From: UBA7672 sp963738625
Lineage (GTDB): Bacteria; Pseudomonadota; Alphaproteobacteria; Caulobacterales; Hyphomonadaceae
DNA length: 64,000 bases
Assembly (NCBI GenBank): GCA_963738625.1
Contig: CAVTXH010000020.1
Coordinates: 682,001 to 746,000, forward strand
Reading direction: 5' to 3'
A program made the position numbers and the translations under genes. Positions 26,118-34,808 of this stretch are shown piece after piece. The number at the start of each line of letters is the position of its first letter. Within the stretch, counting starts at the first letter, position 1. Under the pieces are notes generated by a model. That model saw only the letters and a program-made list of their open reading frames with translations. It was not told where the DNA came from and did not search any database.

Positions 26118-26159
26118 AGGGCGGCTCCGGACAAGGCTCCGAGGCCGCCCTTTCTTTTT
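26118..26159 (+). terminator. Terminator after the COG4315-like gene
   Basis: AGGGCGGC at 26118-26125 pairs with GCCGCCCT at 26144-26151, with a partly paired interior. TTCTTTTTG follows. Confidence 0.85.
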
Positions 26160-26223
26160 GGGACCCTGAAGGGCCATATGGAACGCGACGGCAGGTGAGA
26201 CGACTGGCGGCAGGATTCCGGCG

Positions 26224-27606
26224 ATGGCGTACGACTATGATCTGTTCGTGATCGGCGCTGGTTCAGGCGGCGTGCGCGCCTCCAGGCTCGCGGCGATGAG
26301 CGGCGCCAAGGTCGCCGTCGCCGAGGAGGACCGCTCGGGTGGAACGTGTGTTATTCGCGGCTGCATCCCGAAAAAGTACATGGTCTACGCCAGCGAGTTA
26401 GGCCGCTCGCTGAAGCACATGGAAGGCTATGGCTGGAAGGTCGAGAACGCGTCCTACGACCACAATCTGTTCATGGACAAGATGCATCGCGAGATCGACC
26501 GTCTGTCCGGCATTTACGCGCGCAACGTGAAGAATGCCGGCGCCGAGCTGATCGACGACCGCGCCGAGTTCATCGATGCCCACACGCTGAAGCTGAAGAA
26601 GTCCGGCAGGACGGCGACGGCGGCCAAGATCCTGATCGCAACGGGCGGCTGGCCGGCGATGCCGAAGGAGATCGAAGGCATCGAGCATGCGATCACCTCC
26701 GCCGAGATGTTCCATCTCGAGCAGTTGCCCAAGCACATCCTGATCGTCGGCGGCGGATACATCGCCGTGGAGTTCGCCGGGATCATGAGCGGGCTCGGCT
26801 CCACGGTCTGTCTTGCCTATCGCGGCAACACGGTGCTGCGCGGGTTCGACGACGATGTGCGCACGCATGTGCATGACGAGCTGAAGCGCAAGGGCGTGAA
26901 GGTGATCACCAACGCCAGCCCGGTGCGCATCGACAAGGCCGGCGACAAGTTCACCACGCACTTCTCCAACAAAGAGAGCGTCACGGCCGACCAGGTGCTG
27001 TTCGCCGTTGGCCGCGAGCCGAACACCAAAGGTCTGGGTCTCGAGAAAGCCGGCGTGAAGCTGAACGGCAAGGGCGCCGTGATCGTCGACGACCATTCAC
27101 GGACCAACATCCCGCACATCTTCGCCGTGGGCGACGTCACCGACCGGATGAACCTCACGCCCGTGGCGATCCGGGAGGGGCAGGCCTTCGCCCAGACCGA
27201 GTTCATGAACCTGCCGACCGCTTTCGACCATGCCAACGTGCCGCACGCCGTTTTCGCTCAGCCCCCGGTCGGCGTGATAGGCCTGTCGGAAGCCGAGGCC
27301 CGCAAGGCCTTCGGAAAAATCGATATCTACAAGACCAGGTTCCGCCCCATGAAAGACATGCTCACGGGGGACGAGGAACGTGTGCTAATGAAGATCGTGG
27401 TGCGGGCCGAGGACGACCGGGTTGTGGGCGTCCATATCGTCGGCCCCGATGCGCCGGAAATCATCCAGGCCGTGGCGATCGCGGTGAAGATGGGCGCAAC
27501 AAAGGCGGATTTCGACCGCACCTGCGCGCTTCACCCCTCGATCGCCGAGGAGCTGGTGACGCTGCGCGAGAAATTCGTTCCGCCGGAGCTGAAACCGGTG
27601 GCGTAG
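26224..27606 (+). CDS. gor: Glutathione-disulfide reductase
   Basis: A 460-residue class I flavoprotein disulfide reductase. The FAD loop GAGSGGVRAS is at residues 11-20. The redox pair is GGTCVIRGCIPKK, C42 and C47. The NAD(P)-binding loop VGGGYIAVEFAG is near 177, and the C-terminal His-Glu dyad lies in CALHPSIAEE. The variant CVIRGC, in place of the CVNVGC typical of other members, marks the alphaproteobacterial glutathione reductase group. It keeps glutathione reduced with NADPH in the cytoplasm, and serves glutathione peroxidases such as those at 58.2-59.2 kb. A small membrane protein gene follows after nine bases. Confidence 0.96.
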   Translation: MAYDYDLFVIGAGSGGVRASRLAAMSGAKVAVAEEDRSGGTCVIRGCIPKKYMVYASELGRSLKHMEGYGWKVENASYDHNLFMDKMHREIDRLSGIYARNVKNAGAELIDDRAEFIDAHTLKLKKSGRTATAAKILIATGGWPAMPKEIEGIEHAITSAEMFHLEQLPKHILIVGGGYIAVEFAGIMSGLGSTVCLAYRGNTVLRGFDDDVRTHVHDELKRKGVKVITNASPVRIDKAGDKFTTHFSNKESVTADQVLFAVGREPNTKGLGLEKAGVKLNGKGAVIVDDHSRTNIPHIFAVGDVTDRMNLTPVAIREGQAFAQTEFMNLPTAFDHANVPHAVFAQPPVGVIGLSEAEARKAFGKIDIYKTRFRPMKDMLTGDEERVLMKIVVRAEDDRVVGVHIVGPDAPEIIQAVAIAVKMGATKADFDRTCALHPSIAEELVTLREKFVPPELKPVA

Positions 27607-27615
27607 GAGACAGGC

Positions 27616-27876
27616 ATGAGCGGCACCTGGAAATATTTCGACCTCGCGATCGTCATCGCGGCCGTGATCGTGGGCTGCGCGGTGTGGTTCATTCCCGACA
27701 TGATGTCGTCGCCCAAAGTCAAGGCGCTGGTCGACTCCGCCAACGAGCGTAAGGCGCGTATCGCCGCCTACCAGGCCCAGCAGGCCGAGATAAAGAAGGA
27801 GCAGGAAGAGCTTGGGCTCGTCTTCCTTCCACCCCCTCCGGCCGAGCAGAAAGCGCCGCCGAAGAAGGACAAATAG
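27616..27876 (+). CDS. Small single-span membrane protein
   Basis: An 86-residue protein with one membrane helix at about 10-31 (AIVIAAVIVGCAVWFIPDMM). A charged Lys/Glu helix follows, then a Pro-rich tail (FLPPPPAEQKAPPKK). It starts nine bases after gor and has GGAG upstream, so it is the second gene of that operon. No family is recognised. Confidence 0.78.
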   Translation: MSGTWKYFDLAIVIAAVIVGCAVWFIPDMMSSPKVKALVDSANERKARIAAYQAQQAEIKKEQEELGLVFLPPPPAEQKAPPKKDK

Positions 27877-27980
27877 GCGCGGCGCCCTGGCGTAATCCAC
27901 AGCCCGCCTTGACCTTCGCCGCAAACCGGCCGACCCATTTAAGGAACGAGATTCCAGCCTTTCTGCAGTGGAGTTAGCCG

Positions 27981-28838
27981 GTGGCGCCGCGCACGGTTTC
28001 CGTGGTCAACATGAAGGGCGGGGTGGGCAAGTCGACCACGGTTGCAACCCTTGCCGAAGCGCTGGCCAGCGACGGCATCCGCGTGCTGGTGATCGATCTC
28101 GATCCGCAGTCCAACGTGTCGATGATGCTCGCGGGCCAGGACCGCTGGATCGACCTGCGCCAGAAAGGCCAGACCATCGACGACTATTTCAACCAGTTCG
28201 TTCAGCCCGACAACCAGCCGAAATTCCTGCGCGACTGCCTGGCCTACGAAGTAAGCGACCTTGCAGGCGGGCTGCGGCTCGACCTTCTGATCTCGACGCC
28301 GGAATTCCGCTACATCGAGCGGCACGCGCTCGAGAAATGGGTGAAGCAGGCCTTCGACGTGCGCCAGATCGGCAACCGCTTCGCCAGGCTGACGCAGTCG
28401 GCGATCGACAGCGTGCAGGACAGCTACGATCTCGTGCTGTTCGACTGCCCGCCCGGCATCTCGATCTTTGCGGAGGCCGCGATCGAGCTTTCGGAATTCA
28501 TCATCATCCCGACCATACCGGACTATATCTCGCGGCTGGGCATCTTCTCGTTCCGCAAGCGCGCGCTGCGCTCGATGGAGCAGAGGCGCTTCACCGAGGA
28601 TCGCATCTGGACGCTGATCACCAAGTACGAGACTTCCAACACGCTGCACAACAGCGAGGCGGCGATGCTGAAGGATCAGTTCAACGTGTTCGAGACGCGG
28701 ATACCGCAGACCGAACAGATTGCGCGGGCGGCGGAATGGTCGGACAATAAGCGGACATTCGACCAGAAGTATGGCGAGGCGGCCAACGTGATCCGCCGGT
28801 TTGCGGGCGAGTTCCGCGAGAAGGTCGGGCTCATATGA
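27981..28838 (+). CDS. ParA/MinD-family P-loop ATPase
   Basis: A 285-residue Walker-type ATPase. The deviant Walker A box KGGVGKSTT is at residues 12-20, with the signature Lys at 12. Walker B DLDPQSNVSM is near 40, and FDCPPGIS is near 155. It starts with GTG, with GGAG nine bases before. ParA proteins form ATP-dependent dimers that position DNA or protein complexes. No ParB gene or parS-like palindrome is seen nearby, so it is not the chromosome partition locus. The next gene is the natural partner candidate. Confidence 0.92.
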   Translation: MAPRTVSVVNMKGGVGKSTTVATLAEALASDGIRVLVIDLDPQSNVSMMLAGQDRWIDLRQKGQTIDDYFNQFVQPDNQPKFLRDCLAYEVSDLAGGLRLDLLISTPEFRYIERHALEKWVKQAFDVRQIGNRFARLTQSAIDSVQDSYDLVLFDCPPGISIFAEAAIELSEFIIIPTIPDYISRLGIFSFRKRALRSMEQRRFTEDRIWTLITKYETSNTLHNSEAAMLKDQFNVFETRIPQTEQIARAAEWSDNKRTFDQKYGEAANVIRRFAGEFREKVGLI

Positions 28839-28851
28839 TCGGAGACGCGCT

Positions 28852-29217
28852 GTGATCGATCGCGCCTTAGCCGGCGTCTTCAAGGTGGTGACCGACGAGG
28901 CTTCGGCAAATCCTGCATTCGGCAAGCGCATGGAAGACGTGCTCGCCAAATTCGCGAAGGACTATGCCGAGAAGCAGGCGGCCGAGCGCCGCATCGGCGA
29001 TTTCCACCCGTTCATCGAGTTCAAGAAGGCGCCCGACGAATTCGAGGCGCGGCTGGCGAAGTTCGACGTGAAGGAACTGCGCGCCATTATCGAGAAGCAC
29101 CATCTCGACCCCGCCCAGTCGCTCAAGGGCAAGGCCGCGAAGAAGGCGCTCGCGGCGCACGTTCTGCAGGCGGCGCGCAAGCGGTCCGAGCGCGACGCCA
29201 AGCTGTTCGAGTACTAG
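28852..29217 (+). CDS. Hypothetical protein, candidate ParA partner
   Basis: A 121-residue soluble, charged, mostly helical protein. It starts with GTG, preceded by GGAG at 28841-28844, 13 bases after the ParA stop. The C-terminal half contains a repeated Lys/Ala pattern (LKGKAAKKALAAHVLQAARK). The segment DVKELRAIIEKHHLDP near 70-85 looks like a SAP or small helical motif, which could bind nucleic acid. I do not know a named family. The tight spacing suggests a two-gene unit with ParA. Confidence 0.75.
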   Translation: MIDRALAGVFKVVTDEASANPAFGKRMEDVLAKFAKDYAEKQAAERRIGDFHPFIEFKKAPDEFEARLAKFDVKELRAIIEKHHLDPAQSLKGKAAKKALAAHVLQAARKRSERDAKLFEY

Positions 29218-29219
29218 CC

Positions 29220-29510
29220 ATGCTGGTGGTTGTCTGGCGCTATCGGGTTGCGGCGGGCAAGCGGAAGGCTTTTGAAGCCGCGTATGGGCCGGACGGCCCG
29301 TGGACCGAGCTGTTTTCCGAAAGCCCCGACTATGCCGACACCGAGCTGCTGCGCGGCGCGGACGGCGCCTACCTCACGATTGATCGCTGGACCTCGGCCA
29401 GCGCCCTCGACAACTTCCTCACCCTCCACCGCGCCGAATACGCGCGCGTGGAGGAGGCCACGGCGGACCTCGCCGACGAGGAAATCCACATGGGCCGTTT
29501 CGAGGTCTGA
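29220..29510 (+). CDS. ABM-like (antibiotic biosynthesis monooxygenase-fold) protein
   Basis: A 96-residue protein of the dimeric ferredoxin-like barrel type. It opens MLVVVWRYRVAAGKRKAFEA and has the internal strand LTIDRWTSASALDNFL. This fold is used by small monooxygenases and by heme or quinone binding proteins. The start lies two bases after the previous stop, so it is translated with the ParA-partner gene. The specific activity is unknown. Confidence 0.8.
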   Translation: MLVVVWRYRVAAGKRKAFEAAYGPDGPWTELFSESPDYADTELLRGADGAYLTIDRWTSASALDNFLTLHRAEYARVEEATADLADEEIHMGRFEV

Positions 29511-29525
29511 GAGCCCAATTTCTTT

Positions 29526-29596
29526 GTGACCTTCGTGTCTCACCTGAGGGGTGCACTCCAAGCACTCCAAAGGCGCAAAGGAGACACGAAGGTCAC
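29526..29596. repeat. 16-bp perfect inverted repeat between convergent genes
   Basis: GTGACCTTCGTGTCTC at 29526-29541 pairs exactly with GAGACACGAAGGTCAC at 29581-29596. Pairing continues four more bases with one mismatch. The 39-base loop contains a direct duplication (CACTCCAA twice). It lies at the meeting point of two convergent genes and slightly overlaps the end of the dienelactone hydrolase gene. It may act as a two-way transcription stop or be a dispersed repeat. Confidence 0.88.
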
Positions 29597-30351
29597 GAAG
29601 GCTTTCGAGCGCCTGTTTGGCAGCGCAGTCGCCTGCCGAACAGCGCTAGCACACGCTCCCAGTGCTGTTCCGCCGCCGCCTTGTTGTAGGCTTTGCGCTC
29701 TGGGAAAGCGAAGCCGTGTTCGACGCCGGGATACATCTCGACTTCGCCGTTCGCGCCTTTCAGTTCCTTCATCAGCCGGGCGACCATTTCGGGCGGAATC
29801 CAGTGGTCGGTCTCGGCGCAGGCGAAATAGAATTCGGCGGGCGAGTTCTTCGCGATGAGGTGCGGGCTGTTGTCCTTTTCGGTGACGAGGCGCGTGCCGT
29901 AGATCGACGCGGTGGCCTTCACCCGGTCGGGGAACTGGCCGGCGGCGCAGATGGCGAAACGTCCGCTCATGCAATACCCGACCGTACCGACCGACTTCGC
30001 GTTGGCGGCCTTGTCCTGGTCGGCGAAGGCCAGCATGCCGGCGCAGTCGTCCATCACCTCGCGGATGCCGAGGCTCGTCATCAGGTCGGCCATCTGTTTG
30101 CGTTCGGGCGTGTCGGCGAGCAGGGCGCGAGGGCCGAGCTCCATCACCCCCGCCCGGTAGTAGAGGTTGGGCAGCATCACGTAGTAGCCCGACGTAGCGA
30201 AGCGCCGGGCCATGTCGCGCAGCTCCTCGCGGATGGCGGGGGCGTCCATCAGGAACAGGATCACGGGGTGGGGACCGCCGCGGTCCGGTTGGACGATGAA
30301 GGTGGTGGATTTGCCGTCCCTGGTCGCGATGTCGAGCTGGCGTTCGATCAT
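29593..30351 (-). CDS. Dienelactone hydrolase-family alpha/beta hydrolase
   Basis: A 252-residue alpha/beta hydrolase of the dienelactone hydrolase family. The nucleophile elbow is GTVGYCMSGR near residue 125, with Cys as nucleophile as in true dienelactone hydrolases. The acid lies near AETDHWIPP and the His in GVEHGFAFPER near 215. A GGGGAG site precedes the ATG. No signal peptide is present. The last ~15 residues (LRCQTGARKPS) may be altered by the inverted repeat into which the frame runs. The substrate is a lactone or ester, not further defined. Confidence 0.9.
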   Translation of the reverse strand: MIERQLDIATRDGKSTTFIVQPDRGGPHPVILFLMDAPAIREELRDMARRFATSGYYVMLPNLYYRAGVMELGPRALLADTPERKQMADLMTSLGIREVMDDCAGMLAFADQDKAANAKSVGTVGYCMSGRFAICAAGQFPDRVKATASIYGTRLVTEKDNSPHLIAKNSPAEFYFACAETDHWIPPEMVARLMKELKGANGEVEMYPGVEHGFAFPERKAYNKAAAEQHWERVLALFGRRLRCQTGARKPS

Positions 30352-30480
30352 GGTTTCTCCCCTGGACGGTCGTGGCCGCCGGATTTCAGTATTTCTGGCA
30401 TGCTGCGCCTGCTTCCGGCAAATCCGGCTTGCCCTCTTCCATGAGGGCGGTAGGGGAGAAGCGGCGACGTGGAGACGATC

Positions 30481-31347
30481 ATGAAAGCGGAAGCGGCAAT
30501 TTACGCGGGCATGGCCTTCGCCCTGACCGTACTGGTGGCATGTGCTGGCATACCGGCGACGCCGATAGCGGGGCCGGTCGATGCGACGATGGGCGTGGGC
30601 GCCCCACGCGACCCGGCGGCTACATCGGCGCCGATCACAGGATTCCTGACTGTCGCCACGACGCCGGACGCCACCGCGATCATTCCACCGGCGCCGAAAC
30701 AGGGCGAAGCGCGCAACGACGCCGACTGGGCAATATTTCGTTCGACGCGAGCGCTCGAAGGGTCGGAGCGGTGGAAGCTGGCGGTCAATGACGACAGCTA
30801 TCGCCCCGCCGATATCCTCAAGGATTTTTCCTGCGCGATGGGGACAGACCTCACATTGCAGAACTCACCCAAACTCTCGCGGGCTCTCTCCCGCGCCTCG
30901 CAGGATGCGGCCAATGCCGCCGCGCAGACCAAGGAGGTCTATAAGCGCACGCGTCCTTTCATGCACAACGAAGGCAACATCTGCATCGCGCGCAGCGATG
31001 GGCTGATGAAGAGCTACGACTATCCATCGGGTCATGCTTCGGCGAGCTGGATCGAGGGACTAATTCTTGCCGAGCTTGCGCCGGACCGCGGCCAGATGCT
31101 GTTGGCGCGGGCCCGCGCCTATGGCGAAAGCCGCGTGGTGTGCGGCGTTCACAACTGGACCGCGGTCGAAGGCGGACGCACCAACGCGGCAGGCGTTTAT
31201 GCGGCGCTGCAGGGTTCGGCCGACTATCGGTCGGCGATCGCCGAGGCCAAGGCCGAACTGGCTGCCGCACGGGCATCCGGCAAGGCGCCGGATGCGGCTG
31301 CCTGCGCCAAGGAATTCGAACTGACCAGGCCGCTAGCGGTGCAGTAG
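30481..31347 (+). CDS. PAP2-superfamily (class A acid phosphatase-like) lipoprotein
   Basis: A 288-residue exported phosphatase with signal peptide and lipobox-like LTVLVACAG. The three PAP2 motifs are present: KRTRPF near 160, YPSGHASASW near 180, and ESRVVCGVHNW near 218. His of the last two motifs is the nucleophile/acid pair of vanadium-haloperoxidase-like phosphatases. The order and spacing are those of class A nonspecific acid phosphatases. It should remove phosphate from organic phosphoesters in the periplasm. Start taken at 30481, because the upstream GTG at 30469 would add only four residues. Confidence 0.9.
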   Translation: MKAEAAIYAGMAFALTVLVACAGIPATPIAGPVDATMGVGAPRDPAATSAPITGFLTVATTPDATAIIPPAPKQGEARNDADWAIFRSTRALEGSERWKLAVNDDSYRPADILKDFSCAMGTDLTLQNSPKLSRALSRASQDAANAAAQTKEVYKRTRPFMHNEGNICIARSDGLMKSYDYPSGHASASWIEGLILAELAPDRGQMLLARARAYGESRVVCGVHNWTAVEGGRTNAAGVYAALQGSADYRSAIAEAKAELAAARASGKAPDAAACAKEFELTRPLAVQ

Positions 31348-31680
31348 GCCGCGGCTGCTTCGCCGACAGCATCATCTTCAAGATCTTTTCCGCGATCCTC
31401 GGTTTAGGCCATTACCTATCATCGCTAGGTAAGGGCCTTGCGCGGGAAAGTGCAGGAATGCGTCAATCATGCCCAAGTTGACGCCGGGCGGCCTCCCGGT
31501 TAGAAGCTGCGCCCCATGCAACGCTCGTTTTCCAAGCGCTATTTCTGGAAGACCATTAGCCCGGTGGGGCGGATGGCGCGCTTGGGCTTGCTCGCAAGCT
31601 AGAAGCCCGCCGACCAGCCCCGCCGGAAACGGACGGGGCCAAGGTTTGCCCTGTCTCCCGGCTCCAAAGGAGACACTGAC
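31348..31680. other. Long leader region of asd with a strong hairpin
   Basis: At 31406-31438 a hairpin forms from AGGCC-A-TTACCTA and TAGGTAA-G-GGCCT around a 7-base loop. A 28-codon frame lies at 31516-31602. AAAGGAG near 31665 is the asd ribosome site. The arrangement resembles a regulated leader, but no known riboswitch consensus was recognised. Confidence 0.5.
31516..31602 (+). CDS. Possible 28-residue leader or small peptide upstream of asd
   Basis: ATG at 31516 opens 28 codons ending in TAG at 31600. The product (MQRSFSKRYFWKTISPVGRM and eight more residues) is cationic and aromatic with a hydrophobic end. It lies 78 bases before asd. No strong ribosome site is seen; the run of Phe, Tyr and Trp codons could act in attenuation-like sensing, although that is not tied to aspartate-family amino acids. 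Confidence 0.3.
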   Translation: MQRSFSKRYFWKTISPVGRMARLGLLAS

Positions 31681-32733
31681 GTGACCCAGGCAACTGAAGC
31701 CGCCCAGCGTTCCGACGCCAGTATTGGCGCTGGCGCGAAGACGGTCGCTGTTGTGGGTGCAACAGGCGCCGTGGGCGCCGAGATGCTGCGCTGCCTCGAG
31801 CAGTCGAGCATGAACACCGGGACGCTCAGGGCGTTCGCGTCCGAACGCTCCGCCGGCAAGCGCTTCAGATTCCTCGGCAAAGAAGTCGAGATGCAAGTGC
31901 TGACTGACGACGCCTTCAAAGACGTCGATGTGGCGCTGTTCGCGTCGGAGACGGACATCTCGAAGCAGTATGTGCCGATTGCGGCGGCGGCGGGCGCCTA
32001 TGCGATCGACAACTCTTCGGCGTTCCGCATGGACGCAAGCGTGCCGCTGGTGGTGCCGGAGGTGAATGGCGAGCTCATCAAGCCGTCGCAGAAAGTCTAC
32101 GCCAATCCGAACTGCGTCGCGGCGATCATGGTGATGGCGCTGTGGCCGCTGCATCAGGCGGGGAAGCTGAAGCGCGTGATCGCATCGACCTACCAGTCGG
32201 CGTCGGGCGCCGGACGGCCGGCAATGGACGAGCTGGAGGAGGCGACGCGCGCCTATCTGAAGGGCGAGACGTACCAGCACAAGGTGCTGCCGCATCCTTA
32301 TGCGTTCAACCTGTTCAGCCACAACACGCCGATCGGCGACGACGGCTACAACGGCGAGGAACAGAAGGTCGTCAAGGAACTGCGCAAGATCATGGGGCTG
32401 CCGGAGCTGCGCGTCGGCGTGACCTGCGTGCGCGTTCCGGTTCTGCGCGCTCACTCGATGGCGATCACGGCGGAGTTCGACTCGAAGATATCGGTCGACG
32501 CCGCGCGCATCCTGCTGTCGCGCGCGCCGGGCGTGAAGGTGGTGGACGACCGGGCTAGGAACCACTTCCCGATGCCGGTCGAAAGCTCCGGCCAGAACGA
32601 TGTGCTGGTGGGCCGTATCCGGGAGGACGTGTCCGATCCGACCGGTCACTCGCTGGCGCTGTTCATTTCGGGCGACCAGCTGCTGAAGGGCGCCGCCCTC
32701 AATGCAGTGCAGATCGCCGAGCGGCTTCCGTAG
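31681..32733 (+). CDS. asd: Aspartate-semialdehyde dehydrogenase
   Basis: A 350-residue Asd, which reduces aspartyl phosphate with NADPH in the route to lysine, threonine, methionine and diaminopimelate. The NADP loop VVGATGAVGAEML is near residue 24. The catalytic Cys is in NPNCVAAIM near 143. The start is GTG, with AAAGGAG upstream, and the first ~18 residues are an Ala-rich extension before the domain. The DAHP synthase gene follows after 17 bases, so two amino-acid pathway entry enzymes share one transcript. Confidence 0.96.
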   Translation: MTQATEAAQRSDASIGAGAKTVAVVGATGAVGAEMLRCLEQSSMNTGTLRAFASERSAGKRFRFLGKEVEMQVLTDDAFKDVDVALFASETDISKQYVPIAAAAGAYAIDNSSAFRMDASVPLVVPEVNGELIKPSQKVYANPNCVAAIMVMALWPLHQAGKLKRVIASTYQSASGAGRPAMDELEEATRAYLKGETYQHKVLPHPYAFNLFSHNTPIGDDGYNGEEQKVVKELRKIMGLPELRVGVTCVRVPVLRAHSMAITAEFDSKISVDAARILLSRAPGVKVVDDRARNHFPMPVESSGQNDVLVGRIREDVSDPTGHSLALFISGDQLLKGAALNAVQIAERLP

Positions 32734-32750
32734 GACCTGTAGGGTGTGTC

Positions 32751-34214
32751 ATGAATGCGAATGAGCGGATTGATGCGGGCTTCGGCGATCTCCTGGATCG
32801 CGCAGGCTCCCTTGGTGCAGGCGCCAAAATGACCCCACACGATGGAAGCGGGGCTGGACGCGGAGACTGGTCGCCTTCTTCCTGGCGGCAGAAGCCGGCG
32901 ATGCACATCCCGGCCGACTATCCCGATCCGGCGAAGCTGGAAGCGGTCGAGAAACAGCTGTCGAGCTATCCGCCGCTCGTCTTCGCTGGCGAGGCGCGGA
33001 CGCTGACGTCGCGGCTGGCCGACGTGGCGGCGGGCAAGGCTTTCCTGCTGCAGGGCGGGGACTGCGCCGAGAGCTTCAAGGAATTCCATCCGAACAATAT
33101 CCGCGACACCTTCCGCCTTATCCTGCAGATGGCTGTGGTGCTGACCTTCGCGGGCAAGAAGTCGGTGGTGAAGGTCGGCCGCATCGCCGGGCAGTTCGCC
33201 AAGCCGCGCTCGGCGGCGACCGAGACGATCGATGGCGTGACGCTGCCGTCCTATCGCGGCGACAACATCAACGGGATGGAGTTCACGCCCGAAGCGCGCG
33301 CGCCCGATCCGCAGAGGCTGATGCAGGCCTACCTGCAATCCGCCTCGACGCTGAACCTGCTGCGCGCGTTCGCGCAGGGCGGCTATGCCAGCCTCGCCAA
33401 CATCCACCGTTGGATGCTGGACTTCGTGGACCGCTCGCCGACGGCCGAGCGCTACAGGGCGATGTCGGCGCGCATTACCGACGCGATGGAGTTCATGGCC
33501 GCCTGCGGCATCACCCCCGAAACGACGCCGGCGCTGCAGCAGACGGATTTCTACACCTCCCACGAGGCGCTGCTGCTCGGCTACGAGCAGGCGATGACGC
33601 GGGAAGATTCCACGCGGCCGGGCGAGTTCTACGACACGTCCGCCCACATGATCTGGATCGGCGACCGCACGCGGCAGCTCGACCATGCGCATGTGGAGTT
33701 CTGCCGCGGCGTGCGTAACCCGCTGGGCATGAAGTGCGGGCCATCGCTGGATCCGGACGACATGATCCGCCTGATCGACAGGCTGAACCCGGACAACACG
33801 CCGGGCCGCCTGACGCTGATCGCGCGTTTCGGCTCCGACAAGATCGCGGCCGGCCTTCCGAAGCTGGTGCGCAGGATCCGACACGAGGGCCGCACGGTTG
33901 TATGGTCGTCGGATCCGATGCACGGCAACGTCGAGAAGACGAATACGGGCTACAAGACGCGGCCGTTCGAGCGCATCCTTGGCGAAGTCGCTTCGTTCAT
34001 CGACATCGTCGAGAGCGAAGGCGCGCATGCCGGCGGCGTTCACCTGGAGATGACCGGGCAGGACGTCACCGAATGCACCGGCGGCGCGCATCAGATCACA
34101 GCGATGGACCTGCAGGACCGCTATCACACGCACTGCGATCCACGGCTCAACAACGAGCAGGCCCTGGAGCTGGCGTTCCTGATCGCGGAAAAGCTGGCGG
34201 GCACGCGCAAGTAG
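32751..34214 (+). CDS. aroG: 3-deoxy-7-phosphoheptulonate (DAHP) synthase, class II
   Basis: A 487-residue class II (plant-type) DAHP synthase, the first enzyme of the shikimate pathway. Characteristic segments are SPSSWRQKPAMHIPADYPD near residue 43, LLQGGDCAESF near 100, VGRIAGQFAKPR near 141, and the C-terminal HLEMTGQDVTEC near 430. These supply the metal-binding Cys, His and Glu residues. The first ~26 residues before a second ATG at 32829 are weakly supported, and either start is possible. It lies downstream of asd, probably in the same transcript, and a small lipoprotein gene follows. Confidence 0.96.
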   Translation: MNANERIDAGFGDLLDRAGSLGAGAKMTPHDGSGAGRGDWSPSSWRQKPAMHIPADYPDPAKLEAVEKQLSSYPPLVFAGEARTLTSRLADVAAGKAFLLQGGDCAESFKEFHPNNIRDTFRLILQMAVVLTFAGKKSVVKVGRIAGQFAKPRSAATETIDGVTLPSYRGDNINGMEFTPEARAPDPQRLMQAYLQSASTLNLLRAFAQGGYASLANIHRWMLDFVDRSPTAERYRAMSARITDAMEFMAACGITPETTPALQQTDFYTSHEALLLGYEQAMTREDSTRPGEFYDTSAHMIWIGDRTRQLDHAHVEFCRGVRNPLGMKCGPSLDPDDMIRLIDRLNPDNTPGRLTLIARFGSDKIAAGLPKLVRRIRHEGRTVVWSSDPMHGNVEKTNTGYKTRPFERILGEVASFIDIVESEGAHAGGVHLEMTGQDVTECTGGAHQITAMDLQDRYHTHCDPRLNNEQALELAFLIAEKLAGTRK

Positions 34215-34224
34215 GAGAGATCAC

Positions 34225-34674
34225 ATGAAGCATCTGGCTGTCGCGGCTGCGGTTCTTGTCGCTTCATGCGCGTCAGCGCCGAAGACGCCGGCGGAAATGC
34301 TGCTCGGCACGTGGCGGTGCGAGACGAAGTCCAACGACATAACCATCAAAGGACCGTTCACCTATCTGGCGGGGGGCAAGAGCACTTTCGAGCCAAACGT
34401 CGCCGGCGAAGTCGGCCCGGGCATGAAGCTCGACATGTCGGGCGCGGCCGAGGGGACGTGGGCTTTCCTGCCGGACGGGAAGCTGGAACAGGTCATCACC
34501 AAACTGGCTGTGGCCAAGGGCCAGGTCGGCGGGCAGGACGTGCCCGTTCCGATGCTGCAGGGCATGGTCGATCAGATGATCGTAAACCAGAAGGCCACGT
34601 CGACGCCCACGATCACGCCTACGTCGCTGACCCTCGCTTCATCGGACGGCTCGGCGAGCACCTGCTCGCGCTAA
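34225..34674 (+). CDS. Lipoprotein, 149 residues, unknown function
   Basis: The N-terminus MKHLAVAAAVLVASCAS carries a lipobox with Cys at 15. The mature part begins APKTPAEMLLGTWRCETK, the sort of opening seen in lipocalin-like periplasmic proteins (LLGTW). A second cysteine pair could form a disulfide (C26 and C147). A GGAGAG site precedes the ATG, 10 bases after the DAHP synthase stop. The function is not known. Confidence 0.78.
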   Translation: MKHLAVAAAVLVASCASAPKTPAEMLLGTWRCETKSNDITIKGPFTYLAGGKSTFEPNVAGEVGPGMKLDMSGAAEGTWAFLPDGKLEQVITKLAVAKGQVGGQDVPVPMLQGMVDQMIVNQKATSTPTITPTSLTLASSDGSASTCSR

Positions 34675-34741
34675 ACCGGCAACATCGATCTTAATTCATG
34701 GAAAGGCGCATTGCGTCTTTTGGCGGCTTCCCCCATCTCGG

Positions 34742-34774
34742 GGGCAGGACGGCTATCCCGCATTTGTCCTGCCC
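34742..34774. repeat. Hairpin upstream of the MATE gene
   Basis: GGGCAGGAC at 34742-34750 pairs with GTCCTGCCC at 34766-34774 across a 15-base loop. No T-run follows, so it is more likely a leader structure than a terminator. Confidence 0.5.
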
Positions 34775-34808
34775 AAACACGCGCGCAAGACGCGTGACGG
34801 AGTTCCTC

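Noticed and set aside
32646..34133. Minus-strand open frame of 495 codons opposite DAHP synthase
   Set aside because: It lies opposite an unmistakable class II DAHP synthase and has no recognisable fold.
34742..34774. Rho-independent terminator
   Set aside because: The hairpin is followed by AAACAC rather than a T-run.
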